Source: Iodobacter arcticus (GTDB lineage: Bacteria; Pseudomonadota; Gammaproteobacteria; Burkholderiales; Chitinibacteraceae). From it: DNA of 64,000 nt. The notes under the pieces were generated by a model, which was not told the origin of the DNA, searched no databases, and saw nothing but the letters and a program-made list of their open reading frames with translations. Each line of letters opens with the position of its first letter. Within the stretch, counting starts at the first letter, position 1. The stretch covers positions 178,483 through 242,482 of the forward strand of contig NZ_JBHTBQ010000012.1 in assembly GCF_042664895.1 (NCBI RefSeq), written 5' to 3'. The translations under genes and the position numbers were made by a program. Positions 1-7,450 of this stretch are shown here, piece by piece.

Positions 1-376
1 ACACCGAGTAATGCGCCACTTCCCGCCCTAATACACCTTGCAAAAGATGCTTCAAAATCACGCCAACGGGCGTTCCCGCCCGCACCAAAGAAACCAGCGT
101 GATCGGCCCACTGCGTCTTGCTGCAATCAGCGCCGCCAGCCTTAGGCAATCTCCTGCCATTTGCTGACGATTAGCTGCGAGTGCATCTTTAAAAACCTGC
201 AAATAGCGCGGTGAAGGCAAGGACTCTGGCGACAGCATTTCGCTGTAATGACGCGCGCCGGATTGAATCAAAAACTCTTTATTTGCCACATCAATAAACG
301 GCTGTTGCGATAAGCGTTTAAGCAAAAAGCGCACATCATCCGGACGATAACTACCGCAAAAACCACGACTGTTCAT
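1..376 (-). CDS. StiP-like protein of Ter stress operon (3' end cut by window edge)
   Basis: Translated by hand from the minus strand: begins MNSRGFCGSYRPDDVRFLL and runs open through residues such as LIQSGARHYSEMLSPE and LVSLVRAGTPVGVIL before leaving the window at position 1, so about 125 N-terminal residues are visible. I recognise the opening as the cysteine-protease-like StiP family, which is a regular companion of TRSP phosphoribosyltransferases and HAD proteins in tellurite/chemical-stress operons; the 'SLVRAGTPVGV' stretch resembles a phosphoribosyltransferase-like strand-loop. Its ATG overlaps the TGA of the upstream HAD gene as ATGA, so the two are translationally coupled. The family assignment comes from N-terminal sequence pattern and context only; the rest of the domain architecture is outside the window. 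Confidence 0.7.
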   Translation of the reverse strand, partial: MNSRGFCGSYRPDDVRFLLKRLSQQPFIDVANKEFLIQSGARHYSEMLSPESLPSPRYLQVFKDALAANRQQMAGDCLRLAALIAARRSGPITLVSLVRAGTPVGVILKHLLQGVLGREVAHYSV

Positions 377-1125
377 AAAGCGGCAACAGTCAGCTTGGCC
401 AGCTGTGTGCCATTCGGGATTAAAGCGTAATCACAGCTCGCCATAAAGCGCGCATCGGATTGGCTGTCGCCCATGCCGATAGTCATGATTTCGCCGTGCT
501 CTTTTTGCAGTAAGGAGCGCACATATTCCACGGCGCGGGCTTTATTCAGTGTTTTTGGTAGCACGGCTAAATTATTGCCATTGCGGTGAATAAAGAAATC
601 TTTACCCTCGCCCGCCACCCAAGGCGCAACCGCTTCACGCTCGATTTGCTCCAGATTAGCGTCAATCTTGTCAGGGTCTTTAATCAGGGCATAAAACGGC
701 GTATTGCAATCCTCAACCAAACGAGCGCGGCCCTTTAAGCCCACTTTTTCGCAATAATCATCAATCACTGCCATCACCGCATGCAAGCCTGGCAATGCCT
801 GCTCCATATCCACACGCATATTTTCCAGCCAAAACTCATCCACACTGCCACAGGGCTTGAGCACCACGCCGCCGTAATCGATGATGGAATAACTATTAAA
901 AGGTAAATCAACTCGGCGCAAAGCATCTAGATTGCGCGCGGTGCTTGGGATCAGCGTCATGGAAGCGCTCATCATTTCAAAAAACGCACGCTGGCGAGGC
1001 GTAGTAAATGAAATCGCCACGCCGTCTTTCAGATAGCCGACCGGACGTAAATCATCTACTCCAGCGCACTTGCCTAGCGTTTGGAATAAGGTGTCGTCCA
1101 GATCAACGAACAGATATTTCTTCAA
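373..1125 (-). CDS. HAD-superfamily hydrolase of the Ter biosynthetic operon
   Basis: A 250-residue haloacid-dehalogenase-fold protein. HAD motif I is plain at residues 6-12 (FVDLDDT, nucleophile Asp8 and acid/base Asp10) and the C-terminal GMGDSQSDARFM carries the motif IV aspartates. The long insertion between them suggests a C2-type cap as in sugar- or nucleotide-phosphatases. The start codon is TTG (minus strand, 1125-1123): no ATG lies between it and motif I, and a GAG lies about 8 bases upstream. The gene begins 23 bp inside the end of the phosphoribosyltransferase gene and ends in an ATGA overlap with the StiP-like gene, so it sits in a fully coupled operon. By family analogy it would dephosphorylate the product of the neighbouring PRTase/ATP-grasp enzymes; the substrate is unknown. 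Confidence 0.85.
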   Translation of the reverse strand: MKKYLFVDLDDTLFQTLGKCAGVDDLRPVGYLKDGVAISFTTPRQRAFFEMMSASMTLIPSTARNLDALRRVDLPFNSYSIIDYGGVVLKPCGSVDEFWLENMRVDMEQALPGLHAVMAVIDDYCEKVGLKGRARLVEDCNTPFYALIKDPDKIDANLEQIEREAVAPWVAGEGKDFFIHRNGNNLAVLPKTLNKARAVEYVRSLLQKEHGEIMTIGMGDSQSDARFMASCDYALIPNGTQLAKLTVAAL

Positions 1126-2272
1126 TATGATTCTCAGATAAAAAATGGAATAAACGGCCGCCTACGGCTTGCGCCGTGCTGTACAGCGCTTCATTGGGCG
1201 GGGTTTCATGACAAACTAATACATGATCGTACTGGCCGAGTGTGACGTTATAAATATAGTTTGCCACCCCTTCGCCATAGTTATCGGCAAAGCTTAAAGC
1301 TTGGCTCACCGCGCCCCATTTCAGGATCGGGGAACGTGTGGTCGACTGCACCAGCACATCGACTCCCAAGGCTTCCAAAGCGCTGCCCAGCAGATAAGCC
1401 AGATGCATAAACTCGCCCGTGCCTAAAACCAATACCTGCTCGCCGGCCTTAATACCAGCAGCTAATTTTTGCGCCAAAGCATGCGGCGCTGCGAGCGCAC
1501 GATTCAGCCCCAAGCGGCCAAAATCGCCATTTGCGCCTCGATCAGCGTGCGCCTCAAACACCTGCGCCGCTGCACTGGACGGCTGCAAGTTGCCAGCTGT
1601 AAACACATATTCACCGCTTAAGCTGGCGGCAATCGATACGGGAACCCCAAAGCGCTGCGATAAAGCCTCATTCGCGGCCTTGCCCATAAAATTAGTAATG
1701 GTAGCAAGGTGGACGTGCTCGATATGGGGATTGAGTGCCCGACAAGCATTGCTTAAATTTAAAAAGGTATTTCCGGTGCTGGCTTCATCGTCCACCAGCA
1801 CGAGGGATTTAGCGCTGAGTAGCAGTGCTCGCAGCTCGGCATCTTGCGGCATATGCAAAAACTGCCGTGGCGCGTGGCTGTGTGCCTCGGAAAATTCGAT
1901 AATCTCTGCGCCACCCACGTGATAACGCGAGGTATGCAAAAACAGCGCTTCTGTAACTGGGTGAGCGCTTTTATAAGCCTCAAAAACCCCTTGCCCCAAG
2001 CCAATCGCCGTCTCGGCCATGGCAATAAACACCACAGGGCCGGCTAAATCGGCCGGTACTTGCCCGGCCAAATCCATATGGATTTTACGCATGAGCGAGG
2101 GGCGCACCGGCCAGTGCTTACCCAGCACCTTGCTTAAAAACAGAAACCCCCGCTTGGCGTTGGCGCGTGCAGCAAAGCCCATCAGCTCGTCCACGCTGAA
2201 TGCACCCGCATCAACGCTGAGCTCCATCAGCCCGGTAGGCAATTCAACTTTAATGGTATGCGGGCCAGTCAT
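1103..2272 (-). CDS. TRSP-type phosphoribosyltransferase of the Ter operon
   Basis: A 389-residue protein. A type I phosphoribosyltransferase PRPP loop is visible as LVLVDDEASTGNTFLN in the first half; the second half (LGTGEFMHLAYLLGSALEALGVDVLVQSTTRSPI, given here in outline) matches what I recall of the TRSP domain that follows such PRTases in tellurite operons. It is expected to condense PRPP with an unknown base or similar acceptor, giving a nucleoside-like metabolite processed by the flanking ATP-grasp and HAD enzymes. I chose the ATG at 2272, which overlaps the TAA of the ATP-grasp gene as TAATG; an ATG five codons upstream (2287) is possible. The 3' end overlaps the HAD gene by 23 bp. 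Confidence 0.82.
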   Translation of the reverse strand: MTGPHTIKVELPTGLMELSVDAGAFSVDELMGFAARANAKRGFLFLSKVLGKHWPVRPSLMRKIHMDLAGQVPADLAGPVVFIAMAETAIGLGQGVFEAYKSAHPVTEALFLHTSRYHVGGAEIIEFSEAHSHAPRQFLHMPQDAELRALLLSAKSLVLVDDEASTGNTFLNLSNACRALNPHIEHVHLATITNFMGKAANEALSQRFGVPVSIAASLSGEYVFTAGNLQPSSAAAQVFEAHADRGANGDFGRLGLNRALAAPHALAQKLAAGIKAGEQVLVLGTGEFMHLAYLLGSALEALGVDVLVQSTTRSPILKWGAVSQALSFADNYGEGVANYIYNVTLGQYDHVLVCHETPPNEALYSTAQAVGGRLFHFLSENHIEEISVR

Positions 2273-3348
2273 TAGAGCGCCGCACATGAGACTTCAGCTT
2301 CAGGTGCCATGACCTGCACTTCGGCATCCGCCAGTATGGCAGCACGGCCTAACTCTGCAACCCGGATTCCATGCCGCACTTCCGGGACATGTAAGTGCTC
2401 AAAACCGCGATCAAAGCCAGCCAAAGCGAGGTAAGGTAAATTAGCTCCGGCAAGGCAGGCCATAGCGATACCGCCTGACATGCGAGGATTAATTTCTAAT
2501 AGACCAAGGCCACCCGCTCTTTCTTTGAATTGCACATTGAAATTGCCATTCAAACCAAAGGTTTTAGCCAGCTGACGCACGCTATCTAAAATATCGCTGC
2601 GCATCTCGATCATCTGGCCACGGCCAGCTTGCTTCATTTTTTTACGCGGCACGGCACATACCAGGCGGCCATTGTCGCCAACGCAATCCACGCTGTATTC
2701 ATGTCCATCAAGATATTCCATGACAATCATGGTTTTAAAAGTGCCCATTGCGGCAAAACCACGACGCAAATCATCCAAACCAATATGGTATTGCACGCCT
2801 TCTACCAAGAGCTGCGCGCTGGATCGCTCTTCTTCAATCACCGCAAAGCCCAAGCCAAACACCGATTTGGCTGGCTTAATACAGAGCTTGGCGTGATCTT
2901 GCTTAAGCGCTCGATAAGCCTCTTCAAACTGCTCTGCCGTTTCCACAACCCGAAATGCGGCCGGTGGCGTGAGCGGCAAATCAACCGCTTGATAAAACGC
3001 CGCCTTATCGTGCAGCAGCTCCAGCATTTCAGCTGAGGCCACGGATAAAACACGCGTGCCCTGCTGCTCAAAGCGCTCACGCTCTGCACTGATTAATACC
3101 GCTTCCTTACCGGGGATAAAAATCGTAATGGCGTGATCAAGACAAAATTGTAAGCACCAAGCCAGATACACTTCGCCCTGCAAACCAGAAGGCTCAACCG
3201 CAGATTCGTGCGCTTCTTGAAAAGCCGCTGAATACGGATTGGTATGGCTAGATACAATATGATATTCACCAAGAACATCAGCCTCACGAATGAGGCTGAT
3301 GGCGGCGGCAACAGATGAAAATGTTTTATTAAACCAGACGTGCTGCAT
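2272..3348 (-). CDS. ATP-grasp ligase, first gene of the metabolite operon
   Basis: A 358-residue ATP-grasp enzyme. The central part has the ATP-binding features LCIKPAKSVFGLGFAV and VMEYLDGHEYSVDCV, and the metal-binding strand LLEINPRMSGGIAM near the C-terminus. Such ligases join a carboxylate to an amine or thiol through an acyl-phosphate. It leads the four-gene set ATP-grasp, PRTase, HAD, StiP-like, known from tellurite/chemical-stress islands. An AAGG lies ahead of the ATG. The last codons overlap the next gene as TAATG. The 159-bp gap upstream towards terZ holds a palindromic repeat that could end terZ transcripts, so the operon may have its own promoter or be read through. Substrates are unknown. 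Confidence 0.85.
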   Translation of the reverse strand: MQHVWFNKTFSSVAAAISLIREADVLGEYHIVSSHTNPYSAAFQEAHESAVEPSGLQGEVYLAWCLQFCLDHAITIFIPGKEAVLISAERERFEQQGTRVLSVASAEMLELLHDKAAFYQAVDLPLTPPAAFRVVETAEQFEEAYRALKQDHAKLCIKPAKSVFGLGFAVIEEERSSAQLLVEGVQYHIGLDDLRRGFAAMGTFKTMIVMEYLDGHEYSVDCVGDNGRLVCAVPRKKMKQAGRGQMIEMRSDILDSVRQLAKTFGLNGNFNVQFKERAGGLGLLEINPRMSGGIAMACLAGANLPYLALAGFDRGFEHLHVPEVRHGIRVAELGRAAILADAEVQVMAPEAEVSCAAL

Positions 3349-3402
3349 GGGAACCTTAAGGCGCGATTAATCGCAAGGCCAAGCAAGCTCGATGTCATTT
3401 CA

Positions 3403-3462
3403 TGGGAAGGGTAAAACCCGCCACAAACAGCATTGCAAACGGCGGGTTTTCACCCACCATAC
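3403..3462. repeat. Palindromic repeat (GGGCGGGT family), likely terminator
   Basis: Arms AAAACCCGCC and GGCGGGTTTT face each other around a loop of about 20 bases. It is a diverged member of the hairpin family also seen at 4208, 12021, 29332, 50781, 53107 and 58635. It sits directly after terZ and before the ATP-grasp gene, so a hairpin with flanking T runs may reduce read-through. Confidence 0.6.
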
Positions 3463-3507
3463 AAAATCACAATCAACGCTTACCAGCCGTGCTTTTCTTA
3501 GAAAAAA

Positions 3508-4089
3508 TTATAAATGCGGTGTAATTTGCGGCATCAGCTCATCAAAGGTGCGGCCATTGCCAATTTCACCGATGGCGTGCATTTTCCATTCATTATTATG
3601 GCGATACAGCTTGGCCATAATTTGCGCATTGTGCGAGCCCAAAGCGGTCAGATTAAAACGTGCGACTTCTTTATTGTCGTTCGCATTCAGGATACGGCAA
3701 GTGGCATTGGCAATTTGCGAGAAATTCTGGCCAGTAAAGCTATTCACCGTGAATACCAAGCTTTTAACATTGGCAGGCACGCGGCTCAGATCAACCACAA
3801 TTTGCTCATCATCGCCATCGCCGTCCCCAGTGCGATTATCACCAGTATGCATCACTGAGCCATCTTTAGATTTCAGCTGACGGAACCATACTGCATCAAT
3901 CGGATGATTTTGCTCATCAAACAAAATGCAAGACGCATCTAGATCGATATCCGGTGCGCTGCCGCCAAAGCCCAGGAAACCTTTGGACTTCACCGCATCC
4001 CAGGCAAGGCCCATGATGATCTTGCTTAATGTAACGCCAGCCTCTTTATCGAGGGAAATCTTTTGGCCTTTCTCGAGGTTAATCGCCAT
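3508..4089 (-). CDS. terZ: TerD-family protein, TerZ type
   Basis: A 193-residue TerD-domain protein. It has the N-terminal LEKGQKISL, the DLDASCILFDE strand and the calcium-binding loop HTGDNRTGDGDGDDE that define the family. Details such as VWFRQL, FTVNSFTGQ and the C-terminal GRTFDELMP are what I recall of enterobacterial TerZ rather than TerD or TerE. TerD proteins bind Ca2+ and associate with the inner membrane surface. The start is the ATG at 4089, preceded by AAGGAG; an upstream in-frame extension lies in a palindromic repeat and is not credible. It follows the AIM24 gene in the same direction, with about 200 bp of repeat DNA between them. Confidence 0.88.
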   Translation of the reverse strand: MAINLEKGQKISLDKEAGVTLSKIIMGLAWDAVKSKGFLGFGGSAPDIDLDASCILFDEQNHPIDAVWFRQLKSKDGSVMHTGDNRTGDGDGDDEQIVVDLSRVPANVKSLVFTVNSFTGQNFSQIANATCRILNANDNKEVARFNLTALGSHNAQIMAKLYRHNNEWKMHAIGEIGNGRTFDELMPQITPHL

Positions 4090-4114
4090 GCTGTACTCCT
4101 TGATGGTAAGTATT

Positions 4115-4266
4115 GTAGGGCGGGTAAAACCCGCCAATGAGGACATGAAATACTAGTCAAACGACGGATTTCACCCCAATCCTATCAACTTAAGTGAAAT
4201 GTTTTTCGTATGGCGGGTGAAACCCGCGAGCGATGCTGAAAAATCCGCTGGCTTCACCCGCCATAC
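4115..4266. repeat. Palindromic repeats between AIM24 gene and terZ
   Basis: A half copy (GTAGGGCGGGTAAAACCCGCC, split over 4115-4135) is followed by a full hairpin at 4208-4266 whose outer arms are GTATGGCGGGTGAA and TTCACCCGCCATAC. Between them lies AATCCTATCAACTTAAG (about 4180), the same outer motif that borders the copy at 50719-50870. The insertion separates two genes of one apparent operon. Confidence 0.7.
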
Positions 4267-4290
4267 AAAGGCCGTTAGGCCATTTTTAAT

Positions 4291-5001
4291 TTAAACGCCG
4301 GTCTTTTTCTTCAGCCACTCGGCAAAAGAATCACGGTTTCTAGAGCAAATAAATACCTTACCTGTGCCGCTAAAACGCAACACAATGCCTTCGCCACTGG
4401 TCACGCTATTGACCAAATTACCCAGCATGCCGCCCAAGCCACCGCCGGTATTGCCTGTGGTCACAGAGATTTCGTATTGCAAATTATTGTCCCAGCACAC
4501 CACATGCGAGTTATCGATAATCACATCTTTGCCGGGCGCGACATCCAGCTCAAACATCGAGCCAAAGCCCGATACCACCACCTGCCCCGTGCCGGAGGTT
4601 TCCATAATAAAAAAACCGCCAGACTGGGCAAAGAGCGCATTGCCAATACTTTGCGTACGCACTTTCATTTCTGTGCCCGATGTTGCCGCAACAAAAGCGC
4701 CATCGTTTAATAAATACTGTTTTGTACCCACATCAATAACGCGCAAAGCGCCTGGCAGTGTTGGGGACAACAGGCAATCGCCTTCCCCCCTTACCGCCTC
4801 AATTTGCTGCTGAAAGAAAGACTCGCCATTAGCAAAACGACGCATAATCGCCCCGCCGATCCCGCCATTCATACTGCCTTTCAAATCTAGATTGGCTTCC
4901 ATCATCACCATTGCATCAGATTCGCAATAGATCTTGTCGCCCTTTTGTAAGGACACATGCAAAAACGGATCAACATCACCGGTAGCAGTAAATACAGTCA
5001 T
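4291..5001 (-). CDS. AIM24/TIGR00266-family protein
   Basis: A 236-residue glycine-rich beta protein of the AIM24 (TIGR00266) family: GDKIYCESDAMVMME near the N-terminus, GGAIMRRFANGESFF, and LFAQSGGFFIMETSGTG in the middle. The family forms a trimeric beta-barrel-like fold; its biochemical function is not established. No signal peptide is visible, so it is probably cytoplasmic. The ATG at 5001 has AAAGGTG upstream. It lies 43 bp after terF and before terZ on the same strand, so it appears to be part of the Ter island. AIM24-like proteins are recurrent in TerD-containing neighbourhoods, which fits a scaffold or membrane-associated role, but that is inference. Confidence 0.8.
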   Translation of the reverse strand: MTVFTATGDVDPFLHVSLQKGDKIYCESDAMVMMEANLDLKGSMNGGIGGAIMRRFANGESFFQQQIEAVRGEGDCLLSPTLPGALRVIDVGTKQYLLNDGAFVAATSGTEMKVRTQSIGNALFAQSGGFFIMETSGTGQVVVSGFGSMFELDVAPGKDVIIDNSHVVCWDNNLQYEISVTTGNTGGGLGGMLGNLVNSVTSGEGIVLRFSGTGKVFICSRNRDSFAEWLKKKTGV

Positions 5002-5044
5002 TAGTCAGCAACACCTTTATACGTTTTTGTTTCACACAAATTAT

Positions 5045-6343
5045 TTAAATCAGCCCATGCTGAGTAGCCAGCTTTAGCCAGCCAGGGTATTCAGTCATGA
5101 GCAGGTCATACAGCGCGGCATCTGAATACTCATCAGGGGAGCTCAGCGAGAAATAATCGGCATTATCAATCAAGCGCCCTGGTAAATCATCAAGGCTTTC
5201 TAGAAAGGGGAAATCAGAATCGGCAAACGCCAATAAGCGTTTATTCTTCGATTTTCTGCCCTTACCAATCCCCATAAACTGCCAGAAAATGGGCTCTTTA
5301 CTCGACCAGCGCAATTGCTTTTCGGTCAGTGCTTTATCAGAAGTCGATCCATCGGTTACAAACATCACATAGACCGGCTGGCTGGCTTTACTCACCCCTT
5401 GGCATTCACCAGCTGCGTTTTCTGGAAAGTAAAATTTGCGAATCGCCTCCATCGCACGCCCGTAGCGCGTGTCGCCTTCTAAGGGGTGGCGCTGGATAAT
5501 CTGCTGGATATAGCCCTGAAAATTAGCGAGTTCCATCGGTGCTGGCTGATGGACCTTTTCGCCAAACAAGAACACATCAATGGCACCGTCATCGTCAAAC
5601 TGACAAGCCAATGCAAGGATGCGCTCTGCAAAAGATTGTACTAGCCCCTTTTTATACAGGGCACTCATTGAGCCGGAAATATCAAGGCATAAACAGACTC
5701 TGGCGCGATGGCGCTCTAAGCCCGCTTTTTGCAGCGAAACACCCGCAGCCTTATGTAAATTGACCAGCTGCGGCGCTTCGCTGGCTATTTTTTTCTCTAA
5801 AGACACCTTAACCGGCAGCGGATCATCTTCGACGCTGCCACCAAAATGCCTCACTAAAGCATCCATCCCGCCATCAAAGCCTTGACCCACGGCCATAAAA
5901 CGCCAATCGCCCTCTTTACGATAAAACTCGCCCAGCATTAAAGCGCGCTCGGCAGAAAAATCAGATCCCAAAAAAGGAAAGCGGGCATGTTCACGCTCTC
6001 CCTCAATAATTCTTAAATAACCAGAGCGTAAAGCCGACATCGCCCCATCTTCGCTCGCACTAACCGCCACCACTACCCGCTCAATGCTGAGGGGTAATTG
6101 ATCGAGCTGGAAAGCAAAACCTACTGCATCCGCTGGCGTTTTACACAGCTCAACGCCGCCGCAAGGGCTACGTGGCTGATTAAAAAACGTCATATATCGA
6201 TCGTCAGATAATTTGCCAGCCGAATCCAGCCCAAAGCAGGCGAAATCGACTGGCAAACCTTCGGCAACAAGACCCACTTGAAAGGCGCCCGTCGAAACCA
6301 AATCCCGAATCTTCAGGCGTTGGCCCTTTGCAAGTAAGGTCAT
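5045..6343 (-). CDS. terF: TerF-like protein: TerD domain plus von Willebrand A domain
   Basis: A 432-residue two-domain protein. Residues about 1-190 form a degenerate TerD domain starting LLAKGQRLKI; the Ca-binding GDxDDE loop of true TerD proteins is not evident. Residues about 210-420 form a vWA domain with an apparently intact MIDAS: CLDISGSMS (DxSxS), the threonine in GDTRYG, and FVTDGSTSD. This is the TerF arrangement. The ATG at 6343 is preferred; the codon before it is TTG. It begins 13 bp after terE and precedes the AIM24 gene by 43 bp, so the three are likely co-transcribed. vWA-MIDAS domains usually bind partners through a divalent metal, here perhaps TerD-type proteins or the TerY set. 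Confidence 0.87.
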   Translation of the reverse strand: MTLLAKGQRLKIRDLVSTGAFQVGLVAEGLPVDFACFGLDSAGKLSDDRYMTFFNQPRSPCGGVELCKTPADAVGFAFQLDQLPLSIERVVVAVSASEDGAMSALRSGYLRIIEGEREHARFPFLGSDFSAERALMLGEFYRKEGDWRFMAVGQGFDGGMDALVRHFGGSVEDDPLPVKVSLEKKIASEAPQLVNLHKAAGVSLQKAGLERHRARVCLCLDISGSMSALYKKGLVQSFAERILALACQFDDDGAIDVFLFGEKVHQPAPMELANFQGYIQQIIQRHPLEGDTRYGRAMEAIRKFYFPENAAGECQGVSKASQPVYVMFVTDGSTSDKALTEKQLRWSSKEPIFWQFMGIGKGRKSKNKRLLAFADSDFPFLESLDDLPGRLIDNADYFSLSSPDEYSDAALYDLLMTEYPGWLKLATQHGLI

Positions 6344-6356
6344 CAAGCTGCCCTTT

Positions 6357-6932
6357 TTAAGCGCTAATACCGAAAGAGCGTGCCAGTGGGCCTAAGCCAC
6401 CCGCAAAGCCCTGACCTACCGCTTTGAATTTCCACTCTGCGCCAGCACGGTAGATTTCGCCGAAGACCATGGCGGTTTCTGTTGAGCTGTCTTCAGACAA
6501 GTCATAACGAGCGATTTCTTTATCGCCATTGGCATCAAGGCAGCGGATGTACGCTTTGCCTACCATACCAAAGTTTTGCTTACGTGCTTCGGCATCATGA
6601 ATCGTCACGCCAACGGTGATTTTTTCAATTTCTGCAGGCACTAAAGCCAAGTCAATCACGATTTTTTCATCATCGCCATCGCCTTGTCCGCTGGTGTTGT
6701 CACCTGCGTGGGTCACTGAGCCGTCAGTTGATTTCAAGTTATTGTAAAAAATGAAATCAGAATCAGCACGAACTTTGCCGTCTGCTTTGAGCATAAAAGC
6801 ACTGCCATCCAAATCGAAAGCAGAACCATCGGTAACGCGTGGATCCCAGCCCAAACCAAGCACTAGCTTTTGAAGGGAAGGCGCTTCTTTACTTAGATTG
6901 ACGTTGCCGCCTTTTTGTAGACTAATAGCCAT
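6357..6932 (-). CDS. terE: TerD-family protein, TerE type
   Basis: A 191-residue TerD-domain protein, exactly the length of enterobacterial TerE. It begins SLQKGGNVNL and carries HAGDNTSGQGDGDDE (Ca2+-binding loop), IHDAEARKQNFGMV and the strongly conserved EWKFKAVGQGFAGGL near the C-terminus. AAAGGAAT lies 9 bases before the ATG. A 518-bp gap upstream shows it heads its own transcript, with terF 13 bp downstream. It resembles the terD gene at 13912 (same tail motif), evidence of a paralogous series. TerE is proposed to act with TerD proteins at the membrane under tellurite, phage or colicin stress; its exact biochemical job is unsettled. Confidence 0.9.
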   Translation of the reverse strand: MAISLQKGGNVNLSKEAPSLQKLVLGLGWDPRVTDGSAFDLDGSAFMLKADGKVRADSDFIFYNNLKSTDGSVTHAGDNTSGQGDGDDEKIVIDLALVPAEIEKITVGVTIHDAEARKQNFGMVGKAYIRCLDANGDKEIARYDLSEDSSTETAMVFGEIYRAGAEWKFKAVGQGFAGGLGPLARSFGISA

Positions 6933-7360
6933 GAACGATATTCCTTTAAAAAATCAACGATACGCCTTACGAAAAACGGCGACACTCTTACAAAGAACAC
7001 ACATCAAACCCAATAATACCAAAAATCATCTATTTAGCATCTTTCACTCGGGCCAAAAATAGCACAGTTTTTCCCTTAAGCGGCCAGACCTTATAGATCT
7101 GTTCGCCCTCTGCCATTTTCAAGCGAAGCAAGATAAGTAATTATAATTATTAATAATTTCTTGCTTTGATCATCAGTAATTAGACAAGTACAAACAAAAC
7201 ATCCGCCAACTCATAAAGATCATGTGCTTACAAAAGACAGGACAAGGGCATAGAAGTTTCATCCACCTGCATTTATTTTGCCTGCTGCATTTTGCCTGCT
7301 GCTTATCCTTGGCTGTCGCCTATAGGCATGCACTTAAGCGCGACGGCCTTATCAAAAGCC

Positions 7361-7423
7361 CGTCATCCCCGACTATCGGGGATCCAGCAGCGCAGCTGGA
7401 TTCCCGTCTTCGCGGGAATGACG
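7361..7423. repeat. dRS3-like palindromic repeat in the terE upstream gap
   Basis: The gap 6933-7450 has no supported gene. An AT-rich stretch (about 7131-7165) just upstream of terE probably holds its promoter. At 7361-7423 lies a palindrome bounded by CGTCATCCCCG and CGGGAATGACG, with an inner GGATCCAGC/GCTGGATTCC pair, resembling the dRS3-like repeats of Neisseriales. A relative lies at 13746-13819. The short ORFs crossing it are not credible genes. Lying just past the kinase stop codon, the hairpin may act as that gene's terminator. Confidence 0.7.
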
Positions 7424-7450
7424 CCAGAGGCTTCAGTTGATGAGCACAGC

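Noticed and set aside
1419..1922. 167-codon plus-strand ORF across the PRTase gene
   Set aside because: Antisense shadow of a well-supported enzyme; low-complexity Ala/Ser/Lys composition.
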